Shown: piece by piece, positions 35,494 through 44,630 of the stretch
Position numbering within the stretch: position 1 is the stretch's first letter
Layout of the letters: each line of letters opens with the position of its first letter
NCBI GenBank assembly: GCA_900478215.1
Contig: LS483478.1
Coordinates: 3,658,001 to 3,722,000, forward strand
Source of the DNA: Salmonella enterica subsp. houtenae serovar Houten
GTDB lineage: Bacteria > Pseudomonadota > Gammaproteobacteria > Enterobacterales > Enterobacteriaceae
Reading direction: 5' to 3'
Length of the DNA stretch: 64,000 bases
The notes under the pieces: generated by a model
Told to the model about the DNA's origin: nothing
The model's input: only the letters and a program-made list of their open reading frames with translations
The model's database searches: none
Position numbers and translations under genes: made by a program

Positions 35494-36411
35494 TTATGCC
35501 AGTACCGTCGAAGGCGCTTTAAAAGCCAACGGCAGTTCTGCGTCGTCTTGGAAGGTCACAAATTCCCAGGCTTCCTGCTTTGCCAGGACTGCCTGTAACA
35601 GTTTGTTATTCAATGCGTGACCAGATTTATACGCGGTAAACGCACCAATAATATTGTAACCACACATGAACAAGTCACCGATCGCGTCGAGCATTTTGTG
35701 ACGAACAAATTCATCTTCAAAACGCAGGCCGTCTTCGTTCAATACGCGATAATCGTCAACAACGATGGCACAATCGAAGCTGCCGCCCAGGCACAAGCCA
35801 CGGGACTGCAGATATTCGATATCACGCATGAAACCGAAGGTACGCGCACGGCTGATCTGGCGCATGAACGCATCCGCAGAGAAGTTCATCGCATAGCGCT
35901 GGCTGCTGGAATCGATCGCCGGATGGTTAAAGTCGATGGTAAAATCCAACGTAAAACCATTGTACGGTCTGAATTCAGCCCATTTATCGCCATCTTCAAC
36001 CCGAACAGTCTCTTTGATGCGTACGAATTTTTTGGCGCAGTTCAGTTCATCAATACCGGCATCAAGCAACAGGTAGACGAACGGAGCAGCGCTGCCATCC
36101 ATGATCGGAATTTCCGGAGCATCGACTTCAATAACGATGTTATCGATACCTAACCCCGCCAGAGCAGCATTCAGGTGCTCAACGGTTGAAATCCGTACAT
36201 CATGCTCATTCACCAGACACGTACAGAGCATGGTATCACGCACAGATTTGGCATCGGCCGGGAAATCTACCGGTGGATTCAAGTCGGTGCGACGATAGAT
36301 GACCCCGGTATTGGCCGGCGCAGGGCGTAATGTCAGGGTGACTTTTTTGCCGGTATGTAAACCGACGCCAGTCGCCTGAACGATACGTTTAAGTGTCCTT
36401 TGTTTGATCAT
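35494..36411 (-). CDS. lpxC: UDP-3-O-acyl-GlcNAc deacetylase
   Basis: Zinc deacetylase, the first committed step of lipid A synthesis, 305 residues. The zinc ligands are His79 (STVEHL) and, in RHKMLDAIGD, His238 and Asp242. Family length and frame are normal. Last gene of the dcw region; in E. coli it is regulated by FtsH proteolysis, for which the C-terminal tail (ending Ala-rich PSTVLA) carries the signal. Confidence 0.98.
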   Translation of the reverse strand: MIKQRTLKRIVQATGVGLHTGKKVTLTLRPAPANTGVIYRRTDLNPPVDFPADAKSVRDTMLCTCLVNEHDVRISTVEHLNAALAGLGIDNIVIEVDAPEIPIMDGSAAPFVYLLLDAGIDELNCAKKFVRIKETVRVEDGDKWAEFRPYNGFTLDFTIDFNHPAIDSSSQRYAMNFSADAFMRQISRARTFGFMRDIEYLQSRGLCLGGSFDCAIVVDDYRVLNEDGLRFEDEFVRHKMLDAIGDLFMCGYNIIGAFTAYKSGHALNNKLLQAVLAKQEAWEFVTFQDDAELPLAFKAPSTVLA

Positions 36412-36511
36412 CGTATAATCTCGCCAAATTACCTATCCAACCGAAGTGTACTATACATTCGGCGGGCCAGTTTAGCACAAAGAGCCCAGAATCCCAAATT
36501 CCAGCTAATTC

Positions 36512-37663
36512 TTAATCAGCTTGCTTACGCAGGAATGCGGGGATATCCAGATAATCCGGCTCTTTCGCCGCCTGTGGCGTATTGTCGTTAACCACTTTCG
36601 CGACCGTTTTTTGCTCCTGCGTCAGCGGCGCCATACCATGCTGCTGATAACGATCCATCACCGGCTGCTGCACCTGCTTGTTGGTCACCAGAGTGATTTC
36701 CGGACGTTTGTCCATACCAATACCGGTTGCCACTACGGTCACGCGCAGTTCGTCGTTCATATCCGGATCCAGAGAGGTACCGATAACCACGGTGGCGTTA
36801 TCCGACGCAAATGCGCGAATGGTGTTACCGACGGTTTCAAACTCATCCAGACGCAGGTCGAAGCCCGCCGTAATGTTAACCAACACGCCGCGCGCGCCGG
36901 ACAGGTCGATATCTTCCAGCAGCGGAGAAGAAATAGCCATTTCAGCCGCTTCTTCCGCACGGTCTTCACCGCTCGCCACGCCGGAGCCCATCATTGCGTA
37001 GCCCATTTCAGACATCACGGTACGCACGTCAGCAAAGTCGACGTTCATCAGACCCGGACGGGTGATCAGCTCTGCGATACCCTGAACCGCGCCTTTCAGC
37101 ACGTCGTTAGCCGCGCCGAACGCGTCGAGCAGGGAGATACCACGGCCCAGCACTTTCAGCAGCTTGTCGTTCGGAATGGTGATCAACGAGTCTACATGCT
37201 TGGACAACTCGGTGATCCCCTGCTCCGCAAATGCCATGCGCTTTTTGCCTTCAAAATTGAAAGGCTTCGTCACCACGGCAACGGTCAGAATACCTAAATC
37301 TTTTGCCACTTCAGCAACCACTGGCGCCGCGCCGGTTCCGGTACCGCCGCCCATGCCTGCCGCGATAAATACCATGTCTGCGCCTTCAAGCGCCGCACGC
37401 AGCGCTTCACGGTCTTCGTCCGCCGCGTTACGACCGACTTCCGGGTTTGCGCCGGCGCCCAGACCTTTGGTAATGCCGCTACCAATTTGAATGGTCTGGC
37501 CAACCGCCGTTTTACGCAACGCCTGAGCATCGGTATTCACCGCGAAGAATTCAACACCTTCGATGCGCTCGCGCACCATGTGTTCAACAGCGTTACCGCC
37601 GCCGCCACCGACGCCGATGACTTTAATCACCGCGTCGTTGGTTAGTTCCATAGGTTCAAACAT
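36512..37663 (-). CDS. ftsZ: Cell division GTPase FtsZ
   Basis: Tubulin-like GTPase of 383 residues that forms the division ring. The GTP motif GGGTGTGAAPV is present at about 104-114, and the C-terminal conserved tail DYLDIPAFLRKQAD, which binds FtsA, ZipA and ZapD, is complete. It starts 60 bases after ftsA; the earlier genes and this gap carry the usual internal promoters. Confidence 0.99.
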   Translation of the reverse strand: MFEPMELTNDAVIKVIGVGGGGGNAVEHMVRERIEGVEFFAVNTDAQALRKTAVGQTIQIGSGITKGLGAGANPEVGRNAADEDREALRAALEGADMVFIAAGMGGGTGTGAAPVVAEVAKDLGILTVAVVTKPFNFEGKKRMAFAEQGITELSKHVDSLITIPNDKLLKVLGRGISLLDAFGAANDVLKGAVQGIAELITRPGLMNVDFADVRTVMSEMGYAMMGSGVASGEDRAEEAAEMAISSPLLEDIDLSGARGVLVNITAGFDLRLDEFETVGNTIRAFASDNATVVIGTSLDPDMNDELRVTVVATGIGMDKRPEITLVTNKQVQQPVMDRYQQHGMAPLTQEQKTVAKVVNDNTPQAAKEPDYLDIPAFLRKQAD

Positions 37664-37723
37664 AATCTCTCTCCGTCATGTGCCTGTCGCCTGAGGCCGT
37701 AATATCTGGCGGCCTCATAAAAA

Positions 37724-38986
37724 TTAAAACTCTTTTCGCAGCCAGCTATTAAGTCGCTTGATCCACGAGCCAACTGATGCCGTAACACGTTTTTCCACTT
37801 CTGCCTCACCGTTTAAGTGGGACTCTTTCCCGTAGTGAAGCAATCCCACCGCCGTTGAGTAATACGGCTCCTGGGCATAATCCGTCAGACCGGTGATATT
37901 CAGCGGCGCGCCGATACGCACCTGCGTATGGAACACGCGCTGAGCGCAAGCAGCAAGCCCTTCGATTTGCGCCGCGCCACCGGTTAACACAATCCCCGCC
38001 GCCAGGTGATGTTTCACCCCTTGTTGGCGAAGCTGTTCCTGTAATTGCAATATCTCTTCGTTGACCAAATTGAGCAGCTCGGTGTAACGCGGCTCAATCA
38101 CTTCCGCCAGCGTCTGACGTTGCAGGCTGCGCGGCGGACGCCCGCCTACGCTCGGCACTTCAACGCTCTCGTCTTTACCGACGATGGAACCCAGCGCGCA
38201 ACCGTGGCGGACTTTAATGGCTTCGGCATCGCTCGGCGGCGTACCAAAGGCATAAGCGATATCGCTGGTCACCACGTTCCCTGCGTAAGGAATCACTTTG
38301 GTATGACGCAGCGCGCCGCCAGTATAAACGGCGATATCCATTGTACCACCGCCGATATCCACGACACAGACGCCCAGTTCACGTTCATCTTCCGTCAACA
38401 CGGAATAACTGGCCGCCAGCCCGGCAAATATCAGTTGGTCAACTTTCAGACCACAACGTTCAACAGCTTTGACAATGTTTTTTGCCATATCGTTGTGGCA
38501 GGTAATCAAATGTACTTTCGCCTGCATACGCACGCCGGAAAGACCTACCGGATTTTTAATGCCCTCCTGGTAGTCAATGGCGTACTCCTGAGGAATCACA
38601 TGCAGCACGCGATGCTCATCGCGCACGCGCACCGACTTCGCAGTGTGCACGACGTTTTCCACATCTTCCTGCGTCACTTCCTCTTCAGAAATAGGCACCA
38701 TACCTATCTCATTCTGACAGCTAATATGCTTTCCAGAAAGCGCCAGATATACCGAGGAGATCTGGCAATCGGCCATCAATTCCGCCTGGTCAATGGCTCG
38801 CTGAACGCATTTCACCACTGACTCAAGGTCATTCACCCCGCCTTTATCCATACCCCGCGATGGGCAACTGCCCACGCCAATGATATTGACCATACCGTCG
38901 GGCAGAACCTCCCCTACTAAAGCGGCAACCTTCGCGGTGCCAATCTCCAGTCCTACTACCAGTTTTCTGTCCGTCGCCTTGATCAT
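37724..38986 (-). CDS. ftsA: Cell division protein FtsA
   Basis: Actin-like ATPase of 420 residues that tethers FtsZ to the inner membrane. The phosphate-1 motif (VVGLEIGTAKVAALVGE) begins the protein, and the C-terminal amphipathic membrane helix (VGSWIKRLNSWLRKEF) ends it. It overlaps ftsQ by four bases (ATGA). Confidence 0.98.
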   Translation of the reverse strand: MIKATDRKLVVGLEIGTAKVAALVGEVLPDGMVNIIGVGSCPSRGMDKGGVNDLESVVKCVQRAIDQAELMADCQISSVYLALSGKHISCQNEIGMVPISEEEVTQEDVENVVHTAKSVRVRDEHRVLHVIPQEYAIDYQEGIKNPVGLSGVRMQAKVHLITCHNDMAKNIVKAVERCGLKVDQLIFAGLAASYSVLTEDERELGVCVVDIGGGTMDIAVYTGGALRHTKVIPYAGNVVTSDIAYAFGTPPSDAEAIKVRHGCALGSIVGKDESVEVPSVGGRPPRSLQRQTLAEVIEPRYTELLNLVNEEILQLQEQLRQQGVKHHLAAGIVLTGGAAQIEGLAACAQRVFHTQVRIGAPLNITGLTDYAQEPYYSTAVGLLHYGKESHLNGEAEVEKRVTASVGSWIKRLNSWLRKEF

Positions 38987-39813
38987 TGTTGTTCTGCCTG
39001 TGCCTGATTCTGTTGCTGATTAGATTGCTCAGGGGAGAGCGGCGCCCAGCCAACTGCCGCACCTGAGTCATAACGCAAATCAACGTAGCTAATCCGTTTG
39101 CCATCGGTTTGCGCCTGCTGCTGTAAAACCGGATAGAGTTCTACAAAGCGAACCAACCTTTTCATCGTATCGCTCCTGCCGAGATTGAGCTTAATGCCGT
39201 TATTAAGCGTCAATTGCCAGGAGCGACGTGCGGTCATCGCCGCTTCCTTCAGAGTGAATTTATCCTTAGCCAGCACCTGCCCCATCTCGCGGTATCCCTG
39301 CAACACTTCACTCGCGCTGCCTTCCGGGCCGTACAACATAGGTAAAACCTGTTTGCCGATGCGATCTGGCGGCACACTGAAGGTATTCCCTTCAGCATCG
39401 ACCATATGTTGATCATTCCAACGCGCAATCGGCACATATTCAACCAGATGAATCTTCAATTCATCAGGCCACTGTTTTCTGACGCTGGCCTGTTTAATCC
39501 ATGGCAAACGTTCAATCTGGCTCTGAATAATGTTCACATCCTGAGTCATAAAGGTTCCCGGCGCGCCCAGAGCCAGTATCGCCTGGCGGATATCATCGTT
39601 ACGCGTATAGTGGCGCTCGCCGGTTAATACCAGCTTTGATAACGGCAAACGCTGCGCATCTTCCATCCACCCTAACACGACCCACCCGCTAACAAACACG
39701 GTACACAGTACCGTCAGCAGGAATAAAATTCCTGCAAGACGCGTTCCATTATTGCGGCGTGAAGAAGGCGTCTCTTCGTCACTGTTTCGCGTGTTCAGCG
39801 CAGCCTGCGACAT
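38983..39813 (-). CDS. ftsQ: Cell division protein FtsQ
   Basis: Bitopic divisome protein of 276 residues: a short cytoplasmic segment, one membrane helix (about 27-48), a periplasmic POTRA domain and a beta domain. It links FtsA-side and FtsB/FtsL-side components. One base separates it from ddlB. Confidence 0.97.
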   Translation of the reverse strand: MSQAALNTRNSDEETPSSRRNNGTRLAGILFLLTVLCTVFVSGWVVLGWMEDAQRLPLSKLVLTGERHYTRNDDIRQAILALGAPGTFMTQDVNIIQSQIERLPWIKQASVRKQWPDELKIHLVEYVPIARWNDQHMVDAEGNTFSVPPDRIGKQVLPMLYGPEGSASEVLQGYREMGQVLAKDKFTLKEAAMTARRSWQLTLNNGIKLNLGRSDTMKRLVRFVELYPVLQQQAQTDGKRISYVDLRYDSGAAVGWAPLSPEQSNQQQNQAQAEQQ

Positions 39814-39814
39814 A

Positions 39815-40735
39815 TCAGTCCGCCAACTCCAGAATTCGTACTACTAACTGCGAGAAGCTCATTCCCGCCTGACGCGCCGCCATCGGTACCAGACTATGGC
39901 TGGTCATACCCGGAGAAGTATTGGCTTCCAGCAGATAAAACTGACCATCGCTGTCCAGCATGACGTCAATACGCCCCCATCCTGTGCAGCCTAACGCTTT
40001 CCACGCTTGCAGGACGAGCGACTGTAGCGCGGCTTCCTGGGACGCATCTAAACCGGCAGGGCAAAAATACTGTGTCTCATCAGAGAGATACTTCGCCTCA
40101 TAATCATAGAAGGTTCCTGCCGGTTGGATACGAATTGACGGTAAAATTTCTTCGCCAAGTATCGCCACCGTAAATTCAGGACCGCACAGCCATTTTTCAA
40201 TCAGTATTTCGTCATCATGCTGAAAAGCCAATGATAACGCCTGCTGTAAAGCATTTTCCTCTACCACTTTCGTCATGCCGACGCTGGAGCCTTCACGGCT
40301 TGGTTTGACGATCAGCGGTAAACCCAGAGCCGAAATTCGCGCTTTTTGTTCTTCGCTAAGACCTTTTTCAAACCCGGCGCGCGTCAGTGCGACCCACGGC
40401 GCGACCGATAAGCCAGCGCCCTGCCACAGCAATTTACTGCGCAGTTTATCCATTGAAAGCGCTGAGGCCATCACGCCGCTGCCGGTATAAGGCAGGCCGA
40501 GCCGTTCAAGCATCCCCTGTAAGGTTCCATCTTCACCGCCGCGACCATGCAACGCAATAAAGACCTTATGAAAGCCCATAGCTTTAAGCTGCGCGACATC
40601 AACCTCTTGCGGATCGACCGGATGCGCATCAATGTCGCCTTCACGTAATCCTGCCAACACTGCCGCGCCGGAATTCAGCGAGACGTCCCGCTCCGCAGAG
40701 GTTCCGCCCAACAGGACCGCGATTTTATCAGCCAT
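39815..40735 (-). CDS. ddlB: D-alanine--D-alanine ligase B
   Basis: ATP-grasp ligase of 306 residues making the D-Ala-D-Ala dipeptide for peptidoglycan. Motifs: the N-terminal LLGGTSAERDVSLNSG, HGRGGEDGT and the metal-binding end YLLEANTSPGMTSHSLVP. Overlaps murC by 8 bases. Confidence 0.98.
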   Translation of the reverse strand: MADKIAVLLGGTSAERDVSLNSGAAVLAGLREGDIDAHPVDPQEVDVAQLKAMGFHKVFIALHGRGGEDGTLQGMLERLGLPYTGSGVMASALSMDKLRSKLLWQGAGLSVAPWVALTRAGFEKGLSEEQKARISALGLPLIVKPSREGSSVGMTKVVEENALQQALSLAFQHDDEILIEKWLCGPEFTVAILGEEILPSIRIQPAGTFYDYEAKYLSDETQYFCPAGLDASQEAALQSLVLQAWKALGCTGWGRIDVMLDSDGQFYLLEANTSPGMTSHSLVPMAARQAGMSFSQLVVRILELAD

Positions 40736-42203
40736 GTTGCTCTTCCTCCTGGATTTGCGGCTTCAGCTTGATTTCAGATAAGTAACGCGCAATTTTGCCA
40801 ACATTTCCTGCGCCTTGCACTAATATCAAGTCGTTACCCGTCAGCACCGGCGCTAACATTGTCGCAACCTGAGCCGGATCGGAAACCAGAATCGGGTCAA
40901 TTTTTCCCCGATTACGAATCGTGCGGCATAAAGAACGGCTATCCGCGCCCGGAATCGGCGCTTCGCCCGCCGGGTAAACGTCCAGCATCAGCAGCGCATC
41001 GACCTGCGTCAGCACATTAGCGAAATCGTCATACAGATCGCGCGTGCGCGTGTAACGGTGCGGCTGAAACAGCATCACCAGGTTTTTATCCGGCCACCCT
41101 GCTCGCGCGGCTTTAATGGTGGCGTCTACTTCGGTCGGATGATGACCATAGTCGTCCACCAGCATCGCCGTTCCGGCTTTACCATTCACCGGCTCAAGCG
41201 GAAACTCGCCGAGGAAGTCAAAGCGACGCCCGGTCCCCTGGAAGCTTTCCAGCGCGCGCAGGATAGCGTCATCGTCGATACCTTCTTCGGTCGCTACCGC
41301 CACTGCCGCCGCGGCATTCAGGGCATTGTGGCGACCCGGCGCATTCAACGTCACGCGCAGATCCGGCATTCCCTGGCGCAACAGCGTAAAGTGCCCCTGC
41401 GGCCCTATCTGCTGATAATCTTCTACGCGGACGTCAGCATCATCGCTAAAGCCATACGTCGTGGTCTGACGCCCCACCCGCGGCAGCAGCTCGCGGATAA
41501 CCGGATCGTCAACGCACATGACCGCGCGACCGTAGAACGGCAGGTTATGCAGGAAGTTAATAAACGTCTGCTTTAAATTTTCAAAGTCGCCATGATAAGT
41601 ATCCATATGGTCGGCTTCGATGTTGGTAACAATCGCGACCATCGGCTGCAAATGCAGGAAAGACGCGTCGCTCTCATCCGCCTCGGCAATCAGGTAACGA
41701 CTATGGCCCAGACGCGCATGAACGCCTGCGGCTTTCACCAAGCCGCCATTCACGAAAGTCGGGTCCAGCCCCGCTTCGGCATAAATACTGGACACCATCG
41801 CGGTCGTTGTAGTTTTACCGTGGGTTCCGGCAATGGCGATGCCGTGGCGAAAACGCATCAGTTCCGCCAGCATTTCCGCACGGCGAATAACCGGAATACG
41901 CGCTTCATGCGCCGCGACAATTTCCGGGTTATCCGCGGAAATCGCGCTGGAAACCACAACCACGCTGGCATCGCGCACATTTTCCGGACGATGGTTAAAG
42001 AAAATCGTCGCCCCCAGGCTCGTCAACTGCTGGGTCACCGGATTCGGCGCTAAATCGGAACCACTGATCTGATACCCTTCATTGGCCAGAACTTCGGCAA
42101 TACCGCCCATACCAGCACCACCGATGCCGACAAAGTGAATGTGCCGAACACGACGCATTTCGGGCACGATGGAACGCAGTTTTGCCAGTTGTTGTGTATT
42201 CAT
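40728..42203 (-). CDS. murC: UDP-N-acetylmuramate--L-alanine ligase
   Basis: First Mur ligase, adding L-alanine to UDP-MurNAc, 491 residues. The N-terminal Rossmann motif GIGGAGMGGIAEVL and the ATP-binding GTHGKTTTT are both visible. The 118-base gap upstream (before murG) is the largest in this part of the cluster and holds a repeat-like element. Confidence 0.98.
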   Translation of the reverse strand: MNTQQLAKLRSIVPEMRRVRHIHFVGIGGAGMGGIAEVLANEGYQISGSDLAPNPVTQQLTSLGATIFFNHRPENVRDASVVVVSSAISADNPEIVAAHEARIPVIRRAEMLAELMRFRHGIAIAGTHGKTTTTAMVSSIYAEAGLDPTFVNGGLVKAAGVHARLGHSRYLIAEADESDASFLHLQPMVAIVTNIEADHMDTYHGDFENLKQTFINFLHNLPFYGRAVMCVDDPVIRELLPRVGRQTTTYGFSDDADVRVEDYQQIGPQGHFTLLRQGMPDLRVTLNAPGRHNALNAAAAVAVATEEGIDDDAILRALESFQGTGRRFDFLGEFPLEPVNGKAGTAMLVDDYGHHPTEVDATIKAARAGWPDKNLVMLFQPHRYTRTRDLYDDFANVLTQVDALLMLDVYPAGEAPIPGADSRSLCRTIRNRGKIDPILVSDPAQVATMLAPVLTGNDLILVQGAGNVGKIARYLSEIKLKPQIQEEEQHG

Positions 42204-42222
42204 TCTTTACGCCATTAACTCC

Positions 42223-42296
42223 AATACCCGTCATACTTCAAATTGCAGATGCGTTGGCTTTCCTGCAACCCAAATTATTGAGGGTAGAAAAACCCT
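42223..42296. repeat. Palindromic intergenic repeat between murG and murC
   Basis: A segment beginning ACCCGTCATACTTCAAATTG resembles a dispersed motif I associate with many enterobacterial intergenic regions. It contains an inverted repeat TTGCAG/CTGCAA with a 14-base loop (42243-42268) and a second hairpin AGGGT/ACCCT (42281-42296). Its identity is from memory only. Confidence 0.4.
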
Positions 42297-42321
42297 GCGA
42301 TGCAAAAGGCACCGCTACAAA

Positions 42322-43389
42322 TTATGTCCGGGCAACCCGGCTGACTTCACTGGCGACACGCTCGGTGGCATCCGGAATAGATACCGCGCGGGCACGCTCC
42401 GCCATGGTTAACAAGGTCTCTCGCGACCACCCCGCCAGAGTGTCGGCGACAGCCTCTACAGTAAACTGCGGTTGCTCATAAATCTTAGCTGCGCCGGCGT
42501 TTTCTAACGGCAGCGCATTCCAGTACTGCTGTCTGTCTTTATGCTGAAACGGCACGAATATCGCCGGTAACCCGGCGGCGGCGACCTCGCTCACCGTTAG
42601 CGCGCCGGAACGGCAAACCACGACATCCGCCCATGCATAGGCGGCGGCCATGTCATCGATAAATTCCGTCACCTTATGCTGCGGTTGTCCCGCCTCGGCA
42701 TACGCCTGCTCTACCGTGTGCTGCGCGCCTTTTCCGCTTTGATGCCAGATTGTAACCGTATCGCCCAGTCTGGCGGCAACCTGCGGCAATGTCTGGTTCA
42801 GGACTCGCGCCCCCTGAGAGCCACCGACTACCAGTACGCGAATCGGGCCGTCGCGCCCGGCCAGACGCGTTTGCGGCAGCGGTAACGCCAGTACGTCGGT
42901 ACGCACCGGATTACCCACCACTTTCGCGTCCGGAAAAGCGCCGGGAAAGGCCTGCATCACCGCTGTAGCGATTTTCGCCAGCCATTTGTTGGTCAGGCCT
43001 GCGATACCGTTTTGCTCATGCAAAACCACCGGAATACCTAAAGACCAGGCGGCAAGACCACCGGGGCCGGAAACATAACCGCCCATCCCCAGTACCACAT
43101 CCGGTTTAAACCGTCTCATAATCGCCCGCGCCTGACGCCAGGCGTTAAAAATCCGCAGCGGCGCCGCCAGAAGCGCTTTTACGCCTTTACCGCGCAGACC
43201 GGAGATCCGAATAAAGTCAATATCGATACCATGCTTCGGCACTAAATCCGCTTCCATACGATCGGCGGTACCCAGCCAGCGAACCTGCCAGCCCTGGGCC
43301 ATTAAATGATGCGCAACGGCCAGTCCCGGGAACACGTGTCCGCCAGTACCGCCCGCCATCACCATTAACCGCTTCGGTTGACCACTCAT
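42322..43389 (-). CDS. murG: Lipid II-forming GlcNAc transferase MurG
   Basis: Membrane-associated GT-B glycosyltransferase of 355 residues adding GlcNAc to lipid I. The N-terminal loop AGGTGGHVFPGLA, a second glycine loop (VVGGSQGARVLN) and the UDP-sugar site (FQHKDRQQYWNA) are visible. Overlaps ftsW by four bases. Confidence 0.98.
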   Translation of the reverse strand: MSGQPKRLMVMAGGTGGHVFPGLAVAHHLMAQGWQVRWLGTADRMEADLVPKHGIDIDFIRISGLRGKGVKALLAAPLRIFNAWRQARAIMRRFKPDVVLGMGGYVSGPGGLAAWSLGIPVVLHEQNGIAGLTNKWLAKIATAVMQAFPGAFPDAKVVGNPVRTDVLALPLPQTRLAGRDGPIRVLVVGGSQGARVLNQTLPQVAARLGDTVTIWHQSGKGAQHTVEQAYAEAGQPQHKVTEFIDDMAAAYAWADVVVCRSGALTVSEVAAAGLPAIFVPFQHKDRQQYWNALPLENAGAAKIYEQPQFTVEAVADTLAGWSRETLLTMAERARAVSIPDATERVASEVSRVART

Positions 43390-44630
43390 CGAGAACCTCG
43401 TGTAAACGCCTGCGCTTTTTCCAGACGCGTTTCATAATCAATACGTAATAAAAACATGATGGCCGTCGACATAATCAACAGACTCGACCCGCCATAACTG
43501 ATCAACGGTAGCGTAAGGCCCTTGGTCGGCAGCATCCCCGCGGCCGCGCCAACGTTTACCAGCGCCTGGAAGCTAAACCAGATACCGATAGAACACGCTA
43601 AGAAGCCGGAAAAACGGTGGTCAATCTCCAGCGCCTTACGGCCAATCGACATCGCGCGAAAAGCGACGAAGAATACCATTAAAAGCGCCAATACCACACC
43701 GATATAACCCAGTTCTTCCCCAATAATGGCGAAGATGAAATCGGTGTGCGCTTCCGGCAAATACTCCAGTTTCTGTACCGAATTCCCCAGCCCTTGCCCC
43801 CATATCTCACCGCGACCAAAAGCCATGAGCGACTGCGTTAGCTGATAACCGCTGCCGAACGGATCTTCCCAGGGGTTCCAGAAAGAGGTGACGCGGCGAA
43901 TACGATACGGTTCGGCGAGGATTAACAGAATCACCGCCGAGATGCCCATCCCGATAATGGCGATGAACTGCCATAATTTCGCCCCAGCGAGAAACAGCAT
44001 CGCCAGCGTGGTGACAAACAGTACGACCACCGTCCCGAGGTCAGGCTGCGCCAGCAGTAACACCGCCAGCACCAGAATCACGCCCATTGGTTTTAAAAAA
44101 CCGCGCAGGTTGTTGCGCACCTCATCAACCTTACGCACCAGGTAGTTCGCGAGATAGCAGAACAGCGACAGCTTGGTAAACTCCGCAGGCTGAATACGCA
44201 GCGGCCCCAGCGCAATCCAGCGTGACGCCCCGTTGACCGAACTCCCGACGACCAGCACGATAAGCAGCATAATGATCGACGCAATCAGCATCGTCGTGCT
44301 GTATTTTTGCCAGAAGGTCATGGGCAAACGCAGCGTGACCATCGCCAGACAAAATGCCAGGAAGATATAGAGCGCATCACGTTTGGCAAACAAAAACGGA
44401 TCGTTCGCCAGGCGCTGCCCGACGGGCATGGAGGCCGACGTCACCATGACAAAACCAATCGCCGCCAGCCCGAAGGTCAGCCATAGCAGCGTGCGGTCAT
44501 ACATGATCAGGCTATCGGCGTCTTTATCGCGCGAAGCCATCACCCAGCCTTTAAGCGCCGCAAACAGCCAGGCCAGGAGGCCAAAACCGGGTACGCGCGG
44601 CATTCTCAGACGGGGGAGAGATAAACGCAT
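43386..44630 (-). CDS. ftsW: Septal peptidoglycan polymerase FtsW
   Basis: SEDS-family lipid II polymerase of 414 residues with ten membrane helices, working with FtsI at the septum. Family phrases: AEFTKLSLFCYLANYL, QPDLGTVVVLF with the catalytic-region Asp, and GLTLPLISYGGSSL. The ATG at 44630 overlaps the murD stop (TGATG); a TTG one codon earlier is not needed. Confidence 0.97.
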   Translation of the reverse strand: MRLSLPRLRMPRVPGFGLLAWLFAALKGWVMASRDKDADSLIMYDRTLLWLTFGLAAIGFVMVTSASMPVGQRLANDPFLFAKRDALYIFLAFCLAMVTLRLPMTFWQKYSTTMLIASIIMLLIVLVVGSSVNGASRWIALGPLRIQPAEFTKLSLFCYLANYLVRKVDEVRNNLRGFLKPMGVILVLAVLLLAQPDLGTVVVLFVTTLAMLFLAGAKLWQFIAIIGMGISAVILLILAEPYRIRRVTSFWNPWEDPFGSGYQLTQSLMAFGRGEIWGQGLGNSVQKLEYLPEAHTDFIFAIIGEELGYIGVVLALLMVFFVAFRAMSIGRKALEIDHRFSGFLACSIGIWFSFQALVNVGAAAGMLPTKGLTLPLISYGGSSLLIMSTAIMFLLRIDYETRLEKAQAFTRGSR

